Assembly (NCBI RefSeq): GCF_037176765.1
Contig: NC_090021.1
Coordinates: 147,617,074 to 147,681,073 of the forward strand
From: Anolis sagrei
Taxonomy: Eukaryota; Chordata; Lepidosauria; Squamata; Anolidae
DNA: 64,000 nt
Direction: 5' to 3'
In this document: in pieces, positions 10,586 to 25,500 of the stretch
Layout: every line of letters begins with the position of its first letter
How positions within the stretch are numbered: position 1 is the first letter of the stretch
The notes under the pieces: generated by a model
What the model was told of the DNA's origin: nothing
What the model saw: the letters and a program-made list of their open reading frames with translations, nothing else
Databases searched by the model: none
Translations under genes and position numbers: made by a program

Positions 10586-13500
10586 ATGGATTGGATACAT
10601 CCGATTACAATATTTTTCCTAATTACCCTTATAATTTTACTGGTTTTAAAAATGGGCTATTTCTGGAATAACAGTTCCCAAAATCTTCCACCGGGTCCAA
10701 AGCCTTTACCAATCATTGGAAATCTCCACATAATAGATCAGGAGAGGCCTCACAGAACAATGCTGAAGGTAATATTTTCTCTTCTTTCTGTAGAAGGACA
10801 AAGTCCACCAAGTTATAGCTTTTTTGAGCCACGTGAGAACAAATCCTAAAATATTTACACCTGGCAATGCTAAAAGCTTGTGTCCCACGTTATTTTCGCA
10901 GTGTTTATATAATGCTATGCAATTGTTATTCTTTGTAGAATGAGTGTGGACTCAGATAATCCAGTTCAAAGCAGATCTTGTGGATTATCTGCCTTGATAT
11001 TCTGGGTTATATGGCTGTGTGGAAGGGTCTGTAGTCTTACTACTCCAGCTCTTTCCATGTCCTTTTTAAATCATGTCTTAAAGTTCTCTGGAAATTTTCT
11101 AGATGTATAACTCTAATGAACAGTGATATTCCAGGACTAAGTATATGGAATAAGGATTGCTGCTGTTTTTTACAAAAGATAAAAATGTCTTAAAGAAATA
11201 AAAAAAATCCATAGAACCACGATACAGATCTGAATGTCAACTTTGAACATATATTTCATTCCAGTTGTCAAAAATTTATGGTCCCATCTTCAGGATCCAG
11301 ATGGGATTCCAGAAAATGGTAGTGTTGACTGGGTATGAAATGGTGAAAGAGGCTCTGGTGAACCAGGCGGACGCATTTGCTGAGAGGCCCGTCATCCCAT
11401 TGTTTGAAGAATTTGCAAAGGGCTTTGGTGAAGTATTTTGTTTTATATAGTTCTTGTGACTTTGAGGGGGGGGGGGGTTGTGATTGCGTACATTGTAGTG
11501 ATAGTTTTGGCATAGCAGAACAAATTTTCCACCAGAAAGAACTCCTCATTTCCTGTATTATCTGAAGGAGAGACCAAAAGGTGAATTGTTTTCTGTGTAG
11601 TTATTTGCCCCTTGGCTTGTGTCCCTTAGGGTTTTGCTTTGCCCTGGTTAAAGCAGGAATTCTCCCTCCGCATCTTCTGAGTCCATTAGTCACTTCTCTC
11701 CAAGGTGATGAGCGACCATACCTGAGAACTCTTTGAATTTGATGGATCAGCCAGTTACAGATCCATATAACAGCCTAGTCCACATTTCACCAGCAAGACT
11801 ATAATGGGAGAGTCCATTCAAAAAGTTTTACTGAGATCAAGTTGTACAGCATTCGGGAAATTCTCCGAATTTATCAAACTTGTATTTCTATCATTAAAAG
11901 AGAGATGTTTAACATTATGTTTTTGATAAAACCACACTGATGCTAACGACCTCATCAAATAGGCAGATTTGCCCATCATATGCTGCTTCACCTCCCTTTT
12001 CAGCATGGAGCCCTTCACACAACATAATGGGACTTCCAGCCAAGCTTCGTGGTGAAAACGGAGGTGAAGCAGCCCTCGCTGCTGCAGCAACACGGGAACC
12101 TTCCCATGTTGCCTTCCCTTCAAGGGGGGAAGCGGGCAGTGACGCCTCCCTCCAGAGAATGAGGACGAAGGTAAGGCAGGTGATGTGGGGCATGGAGCAG
12201 TGGTTTCTCCATGCCTTGCCGGGAACCAATGGATTGACCTTGATGCTGGACAAATCCATGGGCCTTTATGATAACATCCTTAGACACCACAACAATCCTG
12301 CACAGACTGACAGTTCAATGAGATTATTCGGAATCTTTTCTGCTATCAACATCAAGCACATTAGCTTAGATCCTCTTATTTGCCTTTTCTGGAAATGAAG
12401 GTAATATTTGCCCTCCTGCAATCTGGAACCTTTCCCATTCTCAAGAATTTTAGAGATTATTGACAGTGGCTTTGAGATTATGTTTGTAAGGTCCTTCAAT
12501 GCCTTCCAATGCAATTCATCCATCCCTGGAAACTTGGATTCATGAAAGATGCAAGGCATTCCTTTTCTCAGGGTCATAGGTCCTCCCATGTTTGCCATTC
12601 TTTTTCATATGCTTTGTAATGCAGGATAATGGGTTATTCTACACAGATAGTGATGCTGCAAAGAGGAATTTATTTTCATTCACAGTTTGTGGTAATGAAC
12701 ATATTTACTGGGAGGAAGAATGTTCCCTGAGATGCTAAGGTTTGGGGTTTTTTTTAGAAAAAACTTGACAGAAGAAAGGCTTGGAAAGAAAGAATTTTTG
12801 GGTTGTTTGCAAATGTTTTGGGTTGCCTGCAATATGCTAGCAATGCATTGTGTTTTAAATGTCCTGTGCAACTGAAATGTTTTCTCAACAATGATGTGCT
12901 CAACCCTTACAAAATTGTAATGTTTAAAAAGTTTGAGCAGGGGTCCTCAAACTTTTTAAACAGAGGGTCAGGTCACAGTTCCTCAAACTATTGGAGGGTC
13001 GGATTATAATTGGAAAAAAATATGAATGAATTCCTATGCACACTGCATATATCTTATTTGTAGTGCAAAAACACTTAACAACAATACAATAATTAAAATG
13101 AAAAATAATGTTAACAAATATAAACTTGTTAGTATTTCAATGGGAAGTGTGGACCTGCTTTTGGCTGATGAGATAGGATTGTTGTTGTCGTTGTGTGCCT
13201 TCAAATCATTTCAGACTTGCATAGACCCTGAGCAAGGGCCGGGTAAATGACCTTGGAGGGCCGTATCCGCCCCCTGGGCCTTAGTTTGAGGACCCCTGGT
13301 CAACAGCAATACAGGCAGTCCCCTGAGTTACAAACATGCGACTTACAAACAATTCACAATTAAAAATGGGGGTAAAACAACAGGAAGTGAGGCCCTTTCT
13401 ACACTGCCATGTAAAATCCAAATTATCTGCTTTGAACTGGATTATATGGCAGTGTAGAGTCATATAATCTAGTTCAAACCAGATTTATTTATTTATTCTG

Positions 13501-16500
13501 ACATTTCTACCCCACCTTTTCCCAATGGACTCTATAAAATCATTAAAACCACATCCTAAAATCAATATAAATATGACATAAAGTAACATCAACCATGTAT
13601 AAATAAGACATAAAAGTAGAAAACCCTTAAAATAGTAGAACTATCGCAATGGTAAAATTGGATTCGATATGATAAAATTGGATTCTTAATGATCACTACA
13701 GTTGTCCTCCTTGCTTATGTTAAGGCATAACTATTGTTTTCAGGTCTACAAAGCTACACTTTCCCTTCTCCAACTCCATACAAACACAAAAACAAAAATT
13801 CTTATCACATGTCAGTTTGGAGATCCCCTATTGATTTTGATTGCTTTTGATTGTAAATTTAATGAATATAAACAACCAAATTATGTTGCTCATCCCTTCT
13901 TTCCATTGAGACAAGTACATTAAAAGGTAAGAGTAAAAACAAGCTTTGTTTTACAGATCTTCACAACAATTTATAAATGGGAAAGCAATTTTGAAAATCA
14001 ATGTCACATATTCAGCTCATTATAATACTGAATAAATGCAAGCAGACCAATTATTGAACTTTGATTTTCTTTTCCCCCCAGGTATTATTTTTGCTCATGG
14101 TGAGAACTGGAAAGTGATGCGGAGGTTCACCTTATCCACACTTCGGGATTACGGAATGGGCAAGAGAACCATAGAGGACAAAATTATTGAAGAGTGCAGA
14201 GTCCTGACAAAGAAACTGGAATCTTATGAAGGTTAATTGGTTTTTTCTTTTGATGCTGTAGAGCAGGGGTGCTCAAACATTTTAAGCTGAGGTCCAGTTC
14301 ACCGTCCCTCAGACTTTTTGGAGGCCAGGCTATAGTTTAAACAAAAATGAATAAATTTATATGAGCACTGTACATGTCTTATTTGTAGTGTAAAAAAATG
14401 AAAGAACATTGTTGCTGTGTATCTTCAAGTAATTTCAGACTTAGGGTGACCCTAGGGAATCTCATTATACAGGCTGCCAAAATCACCACAGGTCATGGCG
14501 AATCCAGTGATGCCCATTGGGGGGCGTGGGGAACCCATTACCCCATGCCCCACATCGCCCAGCTTACCAGCATGGTGATCCACTGAGGAAAGCATCGACC
14601 GTGCAGCTTTGCCTCATTGCTTCCTGTGTTGCGGTGGTGGTGGCATACATCCATTCCTCTAGTTTGCCAATGGAGCCCTGCCAGAATTTCCTCTGTGTCA
14701 TGGGATGGGAGCCAGAGGGCTCAATGGGTAAACTATGGCTGAACTGGCATATGCCATCAAAGCAAACCCCATCTGATGAGGTCATATATTTAAAGTTTAG
14801 GGCAGTGCCCAGATAAATGACCTTGGCAAGTTGCATCCTGCCCGCAGACCTTCATTTGGGAACCTTTGTCTGGAGTATATCTACCCTAAGGGATCTTAAA
14901 AGTGCTGAAAATGTGGTATTGCATTTCCTAAGCCCCTGGGGCTGGATTTACACTCAGGGGCGGCTCAACCCATTACGCAAAGTAAGCATTCGCAGTATAG
15001 TTGATTTTGCCCAGGGGCACTCTTGAGGCGCTCTTGGGGGAAAATAGACCTTGACATATGTGAGTTGTAGTTACTGGGATGTATAGTTCCCCTATAATCA
15101 AAGAGCATTCTGAACTCCACCAATGATGGAATTGAACCAAATATGGCACACAGAACTCCCACAACGAACAGAAAATATATATCAGTGATTGGTTGGGCCG
15201 GGTGGGGGGGGGGGCACCAAAATACTGTTTGCTTACTGTTGAAAATTACCTAGGGCCACCTCTGTTTACACTGCTCTATATCACAGGATCTGATCCCAGA
15301 TTATCTGCTTATCCCAGATTATGTGTCAGTGCAGACTCAGATAATCCAGTTCAAAGCAAATAATCTGGGATCAGATCCTGACATTTAGGACAGTGTCGAT
15401 CCAGCCTGGAACAACATTCCAAAGACTGTCCTGGAAAAGTTGAGTCTAGACTGTGTCTGCACAGCCAGAATAAAATGGACTCTACACTCAGGCTGGATCT
15501 ACACTGCCATATAATCCAGGTTCAAAATGCAGATAACTGCATTGAAGTGGGGGACTCAGGTATTTTAAATCCATAAACTGGATTTTATGGCAGTGTAGAT
15601 CCAGCCTCAGTTTTGGACCTGTGGGTCAGATACTCAGCATATCTGTTACATCCAGCTGTTAACCTGCATCAAAAGAGCTGTAGAGCTTCCAGACGTGTTG
15701 GAGATTTGGACAGATTAATCTGGCCCAATCCACTGTAATAGTTCCTTGCTAAAATAATCCTAAATATATAAATACCTAGACTCCGTTTCTAAAATGAACA
15801 CAGCATATACAGGGAAAGCTGACTTAGGGGTTTTAAATCTATGAAAAGGAAATTTATAGTTGATATTCTTGTATAATCTCTTTTTCTCTAAACATTTTGT
15901 TCAAATTTTATATTTGCTGTCTAGGGAAACCATTCGAGACAACTACAATCATGAATGCAGCTGTTGCCAACATTATAGTATCCATACTACTTGGCAGGCG
16001 ATACGAATATGAAGATCCTACATTTCAAAGATTACTGAAGTTAATTAATGAAAATGTCCGGCTTTTTGGAAGCCCTTCAGTCCTGGTAATAGCTTTCTTT
16101 CACCCCCAAAAGTATTGCCAATCTAGATAACGTGGGCTGGAAGTGAGCATTTCATGTGGCTTTGTAATTCTGAAAAGTTGAGGAACTAAATAATTTTCCC
16201 ATGTGTCACAGGATCAAATTCACATATGCCAGAGGGCCTATTGGCCTGTCATGTCATAATATGTAGCTGAACTGTCTGGATGCTTGGTTCTTTGCATTGG
16301 ATTTGATATTTTCTGAGCTTGTATCCAGAATGCTATGCTTGGGGGTCACTGCTCAATGCTTCTGCTTCTTTGGCATATTGTGACTCTCACTGTTGTGTTC
16401 CCCATCTTGCTCAACATTTATATGAAGGGCCTGAGAAAGATTACTGGAAAATTTCGATGACAATTCAGTAGCTTTGAATAGTGTCCCAGTTCAAAAATGG

Positions 16501-19500
16501 ATTCAACCAATTCTGGCAGGGGTTCTTCTTATCCTGAAAGCTTTAGGTCTGAGAGTACTGCTTGATCTGACAGTGTTTCTGGACTCTGGCAGTGGTTAGT
16601 TTAGTTTGGCATAATGTCCATTGAAGACTATCTGGGACATTCACTTGGAACTGATGCCCAGAGTCATGATCATATTACTCAGATTATTGATGCATCTGTC
16701 ACAACACGGGGTTGTAGGTTTTTTCGGGCTATATGGCCATGTTCTAGAGGCATTCTCTCCTGACGTTTCGCCTGCATCTATGGCAAGCATCCTCAGAGAT
16801 AGTGACCTCACTACCTCTGAGGATGCTTGCCATAAATGCAGGCGAAACGTCAGGAGAGAATGCCTCTAGAACATGGCCATATAGCCCGAAAAAAAACCTA
16901 CAACAACCCAGTGATTCCAGCCATGAAAGCCTTCGACAATACATTGTCACAACACCCTTTGCAGTAGGAAGATTCAGACAGAGTCGGATTGCCAGGAATC
17001 CACACCTTTTGATGACAGAGGCTGGGTTTCAAGCAAAGTGCGTCCCTACTCCCCAGCAGGAGGTGGAAGATGCATAGGTTACATTACCATCATTTGCAGA
17101 GTGATAGAGACTAGAAACAATAATACGTGACTATTACATAGGAGATGCTGACTAATTAGGCATCTGATGGTTTGAGATAGATGTCTATAAAGCTCCCAGC
17201 ATCTCCCTGATGGCTTTGTTGCTTACAAGAATTTTATTATGATGACTGACAGTATTCAGGTTCAATGTATTGTCGAAGGCTTTCACGGTCGGAATCACTG
17301 GGTTGTTGTAGGTTTTTTCGGGCTATATGGCCATGTTCTAGAGACATTCTCTCCTGACGTTTCGCCTGCATCTATGGCAAGCATCCTCAGAGGTAGTGAG
17401 TATTCATGTTTCCTTGGCCCTGGACTGGCTAGGATTTGTTAATCTATTTTTCTCCTTGTTGGCTTTATTATTTAGACTACTGACTTACTATAAGAATTCT
17501 GAATTACCCTCTTGCCTCTCCCCTTATCCATCTGGATAACTTGACTGACCTGGACTGCATTAAACACTCAGTAGCTCTTGCATTTGCTGATGGGAGCATA
17601 GGACAGATTGTAAGCAACCAAGCTGCCAGGGATCTCATAGAATCAAAGAGTTGGAAGAGACCTCATGGGCCATCCAGTCCAACCCCCCGCCAAGAAGCAG
17701 GAATATTGCATTCAAAGCACCCCCAAAAGATGGCCATCCAACCTCTGTTTAAAAGCTTCCAAAGAAGGAGCCTCCACCACACTCCAGGGCAGAGAATTCC
17801 ACTGCTGAACAGCTCTCACAGTCAGGAAGTTCTTCCTCATGTTCAGATGGAATCTCCTCTCTTGTAGTTTGAAGCCATTGGGAGATTTATAGGAAGCCTG
17901 CTCAAGGCACCAGGTAGTAGTGTCTCCTATTTAATAGCTGCTGGGATCACCATAATCTCTTTATTGCTCTGCAATTCCAACTCAGACTCAAGCCCCTTCT
18001 ACACTGCCATATATCTCAGATTATCATAACAGATAGTCCACATATTCTGTTTTGAACTGTTGCTTATCAGATGTTTGAGAATTTGAGTTCCTTAAGATTT
18101 TACTATATATTGCAAGTATTTAAAAATATTTGTCTGAAAGAATATCTTTTTTTCAGCAAATTTTCTTTTTCTTTGTCATGTTTCAGTTCTATAATATGTT
18201 TCCTGCTATTGGTTTCCTTTCTGGTGGTCGGAAAACTTGCCTTGATAACAGAAATGAGTTTTTTTCATTCATAAATACTACATTCATAAAACACCTCAAA
18301 GAGCTGGATGAAAATGACCAGCGGAGCTTAATTGATACCTTTCTTATCCGGCAGCAAGAGGTAAGGAAGTCTTTTCAAGGGGAGGGATGCTGACATTTTC
18401 ATATAAACAATCTCAGCATTTTCTAAATATTATTATATCTGTTAACAGTAAGGATTTTCAGCAAATTCATATTGATCACAAAAGTATAGAATATTAAAGA
18501 TTGCACCCTGTTAACAGGATATGCATGTGTGCATGTACGTTTTGAAACACTTCAAGGATTGGTATTCACCTCCTTCCTCCTCAGTGCTCAACCTCATCCC
18601 ACTTATTATCACCAAGACCCATGGATTCACCCCATATCGGGGTGAATCCATGGGCTCCTGGCAGGGGACGTGGAGAAGCCACCATTCCATGCCCCGCACT
18701 GTCTGTCTGACCTCTTTCTTCAACCCATGTGAGGAAGCTTTATTGCTCAGCTGGCTCCCTCGCTAAAAGCAAGACGACATGAGGGGGGGGGGCATCTGAT
18801 GAGGTATGTACTCAACAATCTAAGAGCCCCACAAAACTATTCCATGCTTCATGGGGAGCGTGCAATGCCGCAGAAATGTATCCTTATAGTTAGATGTGAA
18901 ATGATGACATTATTAGAACTGAAGAAACATGAAAATCTGTATACAGATCAATTAGAGACAGAAGGACCTTCTTGATTCATGCTTTTTCTCTTGTTTTCAC
19001 CTCTGTTTCTCAGATTTATGTAACTCAAGGCAACTCTACTCTGATTAGCATAACCAATTACATTTATTTACAGTGAAACAAAATGGTTTAAATATACAGG
19101 GTGAGCTGAAAGTCATGAAAGCATCAGCTTTTCAAAAACATTTTTGGGGAAAAAATTACATGCAATTTAACAGCAATTAAACATCCAGCATTTATATTTT
19201 ATCTACACATATTTTATATACATAATAATGAGGCAGGGGTCTAACTCCAGTGGCCAGCAGGCTTTCAAAGGGAGATGGAGAGGGAGAGGTATTATTTCTC
19301 TTGGTGCTGCTGCTGCTGCTGCTTCTGAATCTGTTCCTCCTTTTGCTGCTGCTGCAGTTGAGGCATGGGTGCAACTTGTTGGAGTCAGTTCCATTAGTAC
19401 AAAAAAGGAGGAAGAGCAGGATTTGTCTCTTGAGACAACTGAGGAGTTATGGAGGATTTGGAAGAGGAGTCTGATGGGGACTGTGAGGTGGCATCCCAAG

Positions 19501-22500
19501 AAAACTTTCCTTCATGTGGGTGTGCATTCACAGCTGGCAGTGGGTGGGATGAAGGACCTGCAGGTGATGAGGCTGCACCCCAAGTGCCTGGAAGGCCTGC
19601 GTCCACTGTTTCCATTTCCAGGTGCTGCTGGAGGATCCAACATACGCAGTGTGCAACCACTGCAAAATCAAAATCCAAATAAACATATTCTGCGGCTGTA
19701 AGTGGAAGCGCTGCCTCAGGATTTTTATTAGGGCCATCAAAAGTGCAATGACCCCAATTCCAAGGTTTCTGATTTCTTCTCCTGTAATTGCACAATTCCT
19801 TGAGCCAGAAGGTTAAAGCATTCAGTTTGATTATTATCTTGGTTTTCTCATTCTTTCCTTCGAGCTTCAAGTTCCTTTACTGATCCTTCATTTTCATTTT
19901 TTGTTTTTGACTGGATTTGCTGCATCTGTTGTTTTTCTTCTTCTTTCTTCTGCAGCACGAATAGGGCTTGCTCATGTTCAGATTCTAACTGTTGCCGTCT
20001 TTCCACGATCTCTTTCGAATTGCTAATTATTTGTTCTAAATTCTACACTTCAAGTCCCTGAGTCAGCTGATCAGCAGAATTACAAGCATCAGTTGCCTGC
20101 ATTAGTTTTATATTGATCTCAGTATTTTCATTTTCAATTTTCTCTGCCAATTCATTTTTGTTATGGAGATGGGAATTTTGACATTTTCCTTGATTACTTC
20201 TTTGAGCTGTGCTTCCAGATGTTGACAACACCTATTTTTGTTTTTCCTCTGTTCATGTTCAAGGGTTTTACACTCTTTGTCTTTATCAGAAAGCTTCTCT
20301 TCTAATACTCGCATGTGATATTTAAGTACGTGGAAGGATTCTTCGAGACTTTTGCCTCTTTCCTCCACCCTCTTGAGAACGCCTACCAGCTCGGCATGCT
20401 TCTTCTTTAGCTGCTTCAGCTTGTCCTGTATTTCTGGATAGCTGTACTTCACAGACCCTACGACACTAGATTTTTTTTCCATTTAGGAGGAATTTCCTCA
20501 CCTTCCACCTGCCCGATCTCATTCTCCGTGGACATCTTATCTCCCAAAGTATTGTGCGTCACCTGCTGTTGCTGCAATTTTATACCAACATCACTCTCCT
20601 CGGGGCCTGGTTGCAGACAATAAACATCACTCTCCCCGGGGCCTGGTTGCAATAAAGAACGAGGGGTCTTCAGTAGAATGGATGGGATGAAAACTGGAAC
20701 AGAATCCACAGAGTCTCCATTTGTCTGATCATCAGACATTTTGGCTCCAAATCCCTCAGATAAAAGGTTAACACACACGTTTTCGTCAGTGTTGTCATTC
20801 CCTTCTTTAATGCTAGCATTTCGGTTTGGGCAACCGATTTCATGGTAGCAATGATAAGAAATGTCATTTGCCCCTAAAGGAAGAAAACTTATTAAATCAT
20901 TGCCCAAAACTACATCTACCTGACTGGAAGGTATCGCCCCTATCCTGCCATCCATCAACTCCCCTTCATAGAAACCATCTTCATCCATTTCTCCACAGAT
21001 GGAAACATATTCTCCAGCTGTAAGTGGAAGCTCTCTCTCAGGATTTTTTAAGGGTTTTAAACTCTGCTTTTATCAGAAAGCTTCTCTTCTGATACTTGCA
21101 TGTGATATTTAAGCTTGAGGTAGGATTCTTTGAGACCTTTGCCGCTTTACTCCATCCTTTTGAGAATGCCGACCAGCTCAGCATGCTTCTTCTTTAGCTG
21201 CTTCAGTTTGTCTTGTATTTCTGGTCACCTGCACTTCACAGACCTTACGACACTAGCTTTTGTCCTTTTCAGAGGAATTTCTTCACCCTCCTCCTGCTTG
21301 ATCTCATTCTCCATGGACATCATATCTCCCAAAGTATTGTGCGTCACCTGCTGTTGCTGCAATTTTATACCAACATCACTCTCCTCAGGCCTCACCGGCA
21401 CCAACAGGCCTAGGAGGGCCCCAACATCACTCTCCGAAGGCCTTACTGGCACCAATGGGCCTAGGAGGGTCCCAACATCACTTTCCTCAGGCCACGGCAG
21501 TTCCAGTTAACTTGTTGTTGTTTGTTTGTTTGGGCAATGAATGCATGCAGCTTTGTTACTTTTGTTTGTAAACCACCCTGAGTCCCTTCACGGAGATAGG
21601 GCGGGATATAAATAAATTGTGTGGGTCACGGTGATGCAACGGGTTCAACCACTGAGCTGCAGAAGTTGCTGATTGAAACATCAGCGGTTTGAATCCATGG
21701 AGCAGGGTGAGCTCCTTTCATTATCTCCAGCTTTTGCCAACCTAACAGTCAAAAGCATGCAAATGTGAATAGATCAATAGGTACCACTCTGGCAGGAAGG
21801 TAATGGGGCTCCATGTAGTTATGCCGGCCACCTGACCTAGGAGATGTCTACAGACAATGCTGGCTCTTTGCTTAGAAATAGATATTAGTACCACGTCCCA
21901 GAGTCAGACTCAACTAGACTTAATGTCCAGATAAAGGAGTTATTAAATATTGAAACCCCTTTGTGACTTTTGGCCCACGCTGTATAATAAATTAATATAA
22001 AACAACAAATATATAATGCAATCTATCCAAGGTCTCCATTTTTTCTATCTCCGTGAATGTCATGCTTCCTACTGTTTCTCATTATTTCTTTTGACATATG
22101 CACATGGAAGATTGTTACTCATTTTGTTTTAAGCCATTGTTTCTTTTTTCAACATAGGAGAAGAGCAACAATGTTAATGGATATTTCCATAACGAAAATC
22201 TAAGAAGTCTTGTGGGCAATTTATTTGCTGCTGGCATGGAGACTACTTCCACCACCTTGCGCTGGGCCCTTTTGCTCATGATGAAGCACCCAGAAGTTCA
22301 GCGTGAGTTCCCTTCATTGACATTATTCCAGTACATCTTTATTTCCATTCTGCGTAGGAATTAGGACAACTAAAGTTAATTTGAGGAAATGTAGATAGAG
22401 TTGGCAATTACTGCAATACAAGAGGAGACAGGGAAAAGGAGAGTGCAGTTTCTGCTCATGCTTTGGATGGAGCCAGATTTATGAATGTCGTTGTATATGC

Positions 22501-25500
22501 CATTTTTGTTGGACCAGTGGGCTTCATAACAAAGGTCCCTCCCCATAAATGTACAGCAGAGCAACTGGGATTGTGGTGTAGCTGGCTGAGTGTCAGCTGC
22601 ATTAAGATCACTCTGACCAAAAGGTCATGAGTTCAAAGCCAGCCCGGGTTGGAGTGGGTTTCCAACCATTGTGTAGCCTGTTGTCAACCTTTGCAACCCG
22701 AAAGACAGTTGCATCTGTCAAGTAGGAAAATTAGGTACCACCTTAAAGTATGGGGAGGCTAAATTAACTGATTTATGAGGCCATAAAAAAAGACTCCAGC
22801 AAGCACTCCAGCAAAAAGCATGCAGGGAATGCAGAAGTACTTCATCAGTGTCGCAGATAGACGATGAAAGCGACAGCTCCCCTGGCGGCCAAAAAAAGTT
22901 AAACAGCCTCTGTCTATGTCTGTATATATTGTATGTCAAAAAGTGGCATTGAATGTTTGCCATATTTGTGTACACTGTAATCCGCCCTGAGTCCCCTGCG
23001 GGGTGAGAAGGGCGGAATATAAATGCTGTAAATAAATAAATAAATAAATAAATGTTGATGCAATGTAAACCTTTATGATCCTGCTAGAAAAAATTGTTCT
23101 GTTTTCTAGGTAAAGTCCAAGAAGAAATTGCGGTCACTGTTGGGTCTGCTCAGCCACGAGCCGAACACCGAAAAAAGATGCCATACACAGATGCAGTAAT
23201 TCATGAAGTTCAAAGATTTACTAATATTATCCCAACCAATGTGCCACGTGCAACTACTCAGGATATTACTCTTAAAGGTTACTTCATTCCAAAGGTGATT
23301 GGATTACTTAGACTGATTCTTTTGCATTTTTAGCCAGTGCTTTGTTTCTAACAATACGTTATATGTTCAAGCAGCATATCATGTTTCGTTGCATAGTAGT
23401 CATACTTTCACCCCTTTTTTTTATTAAGAAGGGACTATTACACTAGGAAAAATCTCCCTCTGTATGTGTTTGTTTGTTTGCTTATTTTACTGCAGAGCAA
23501 ATTGGACTGATTTTCCCTCCCTTCCTCTTTTCTTTTAAGGCAAGGGAGTTTAAAAACCACAAAATGGAGTTCTCTTATCTCATTTCTCCTTCCTCTGAGG
23601 GTGCTTCCAGACAGCATGAAAATCTGGTTTTAAAATGGGATTAAAAATCCCAGGGACTGACTGAAGGTCCCCACACAGGCCTGTCAGTCCCAGGATTGGG
23701 TCCCCTGCCATCCTCACAGGCATCTTCTGTATCGGGTCAAGATGGAGGACAGACAGGGACATCCTTTTTTTAAAATCACTCCATTTCTCTCTTCCCCTAA
23801 TTGTTTATTCAAGCTCTGTTTAATATCATAAAGCTTAAAATAAAGAGTTTCAGAGAGTTCTACTTGCTCTCTATTCATGCTTCCTTTAAATCAGCTATGT
23901 GTCCGTTTCACAGCCCAATCTGATCAGCTGTTTTGGGCTTTTAAAAATGGACATGTGCTGGAGCAGTCTCCACAATGGTGAGGGAAGGAAATCATATGTT
24001 TTCATGTTTGCAGGGATATACAGTGATATGAATATGTGCATTTTCTGGCAGGAATTAGGATAAAAGGAGTCCTTCTTTACCCCGTTTTTAATCTGTTGCA
24101 GCAAATTAGTGCAGATTTACTGCCCCCACCCCAGAAAATCCCCTGTTTTAGGTACTGTGTAGATAGGCCCTGGAGCCTTAAGGCAGTTTTTAAAATCTGT
24201 AATGGAGGTCTCTGGCACTCCAATTATCCCTTCTTCCTCTGATCTCTAAAAAACTCCATTCCAGATTTTGTAAATTGCCATAAAACCCCTGATGAAGAAA
24301 GGAGGAGGAAAAAGAGAAGAGTGGAGCTTCAGAGACCTAAATTTTACAGTTTTAAAACTACCTTGTCTTCTGAGAGTGACGGAAGGAGAGAAAAATCAGC
24401 CCCAAATGAGGATGCAAGTATTATGCAAGGAAAACAAAAATATAATTTTTAGCACCCGAAACATGGTGGTGCAACTATTATTCGGTGGCAACTATTATGC
24501 TATGAAAGACGGTAAATAAGTAGACTTGTGCATTTTGGCTGAACCTCAATCTGTTTCTGCTGGCTGAGTTCTGGGAGACCCATGGGTCTGTTTTCGTGTG
24601 CCTCCTAAAAATGGGTGAGTAGCCTAATTGCTGTTTTCAGTCTGCAGCAGAAAAGCGTGGCTAGATCTGGCTCATTGGCAACAATTGGGGGCTTCCCGGG
24701 CTTTCTGTCTTGTCGTTTTTGGGCTATCGGAATTAAAATGACCACACTTGGAGAACACATCAACCACTGTTAGCCCACCAAGTTCCATAAAGTTTGGGCC
24801 ATCCCCTAATTTTTAGGAATTTTAGGAATTTCTTTTCTGTTTAGAAATAAGATCTCCTTTTTAAAAAATTCCCTAAAAGGTATCTCTTGCTGGCCCTGCC
24901 CTGTAACTTCTCCAGGAGCAGCACCAGGGCTTCCTGCAAAATGTCAGATGCATTTCCACATTACACAGCCCATTGCCCAACTATTATACTTTATTCTTTA
25001 CTAATAAAAAACAACAGAAAGCAACTTCTTCCAAAGCGCTTGCATTTCTTGGGTTTTTTTTTAAAAAAAACAACAACAACAATGGGGTCTGGCAAAGTTT
25101 CTCCACAGATTGAAGCCCAAAACTACGTTTTGTAGTTCTTACTACTGACAACAGCCAAAGGATATTTACTAATAATTATTCGTATTCTTATTCTTATTTG
25201 AAATTCAGAAGGCAGAGCACAGTGAGAAATATAAACAGAGAGAACTTGCTTGTAAAGGAATAAAATTATTGGTAGTAGTTTTCTGAGAATGAGGTTTTTC
25301 TGTTTGTTTGCTGTGATTATTAATAACTATTATTAATCATTATTATCATTTAAAAGTATTTTCTGAAGGATATGAGGGGAGGAGGAGGAAAAGAAGCTAA
25401 AGGGTGCCTCAAGGCTCTCAGAGCCACTCAAATATTTCTTTTTAAAAGCACACACAAGAGCAAAGAGAGATGCTCTTTCTTTCACCCAAGTCCTCGAACA

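Larger units (their letters stand above)
16706..16945. mobile_element. inverted pair of Penelope-type 3' ends
   Basis: The left arm (about 16706-16800, minus) and right arm (about 16806-16912, plus) are near-identical reverse complements of each other and of the conserved end of the Penelope-like element at 2796. Shared blocks are GGCTATATGGCCATGTTCTA, CTCCTGACGTTTCGCCTGCA and CAAGCATCCTCAGAG. The arms meet at a short spacer near 16801-16810. The stretch 16912-16945 (CAGTGATTCCAGCC, then CCTTCGACAATACA) is the outer part of the same family. Absent from intron 4 of gene 2. Confidence 0.88.
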
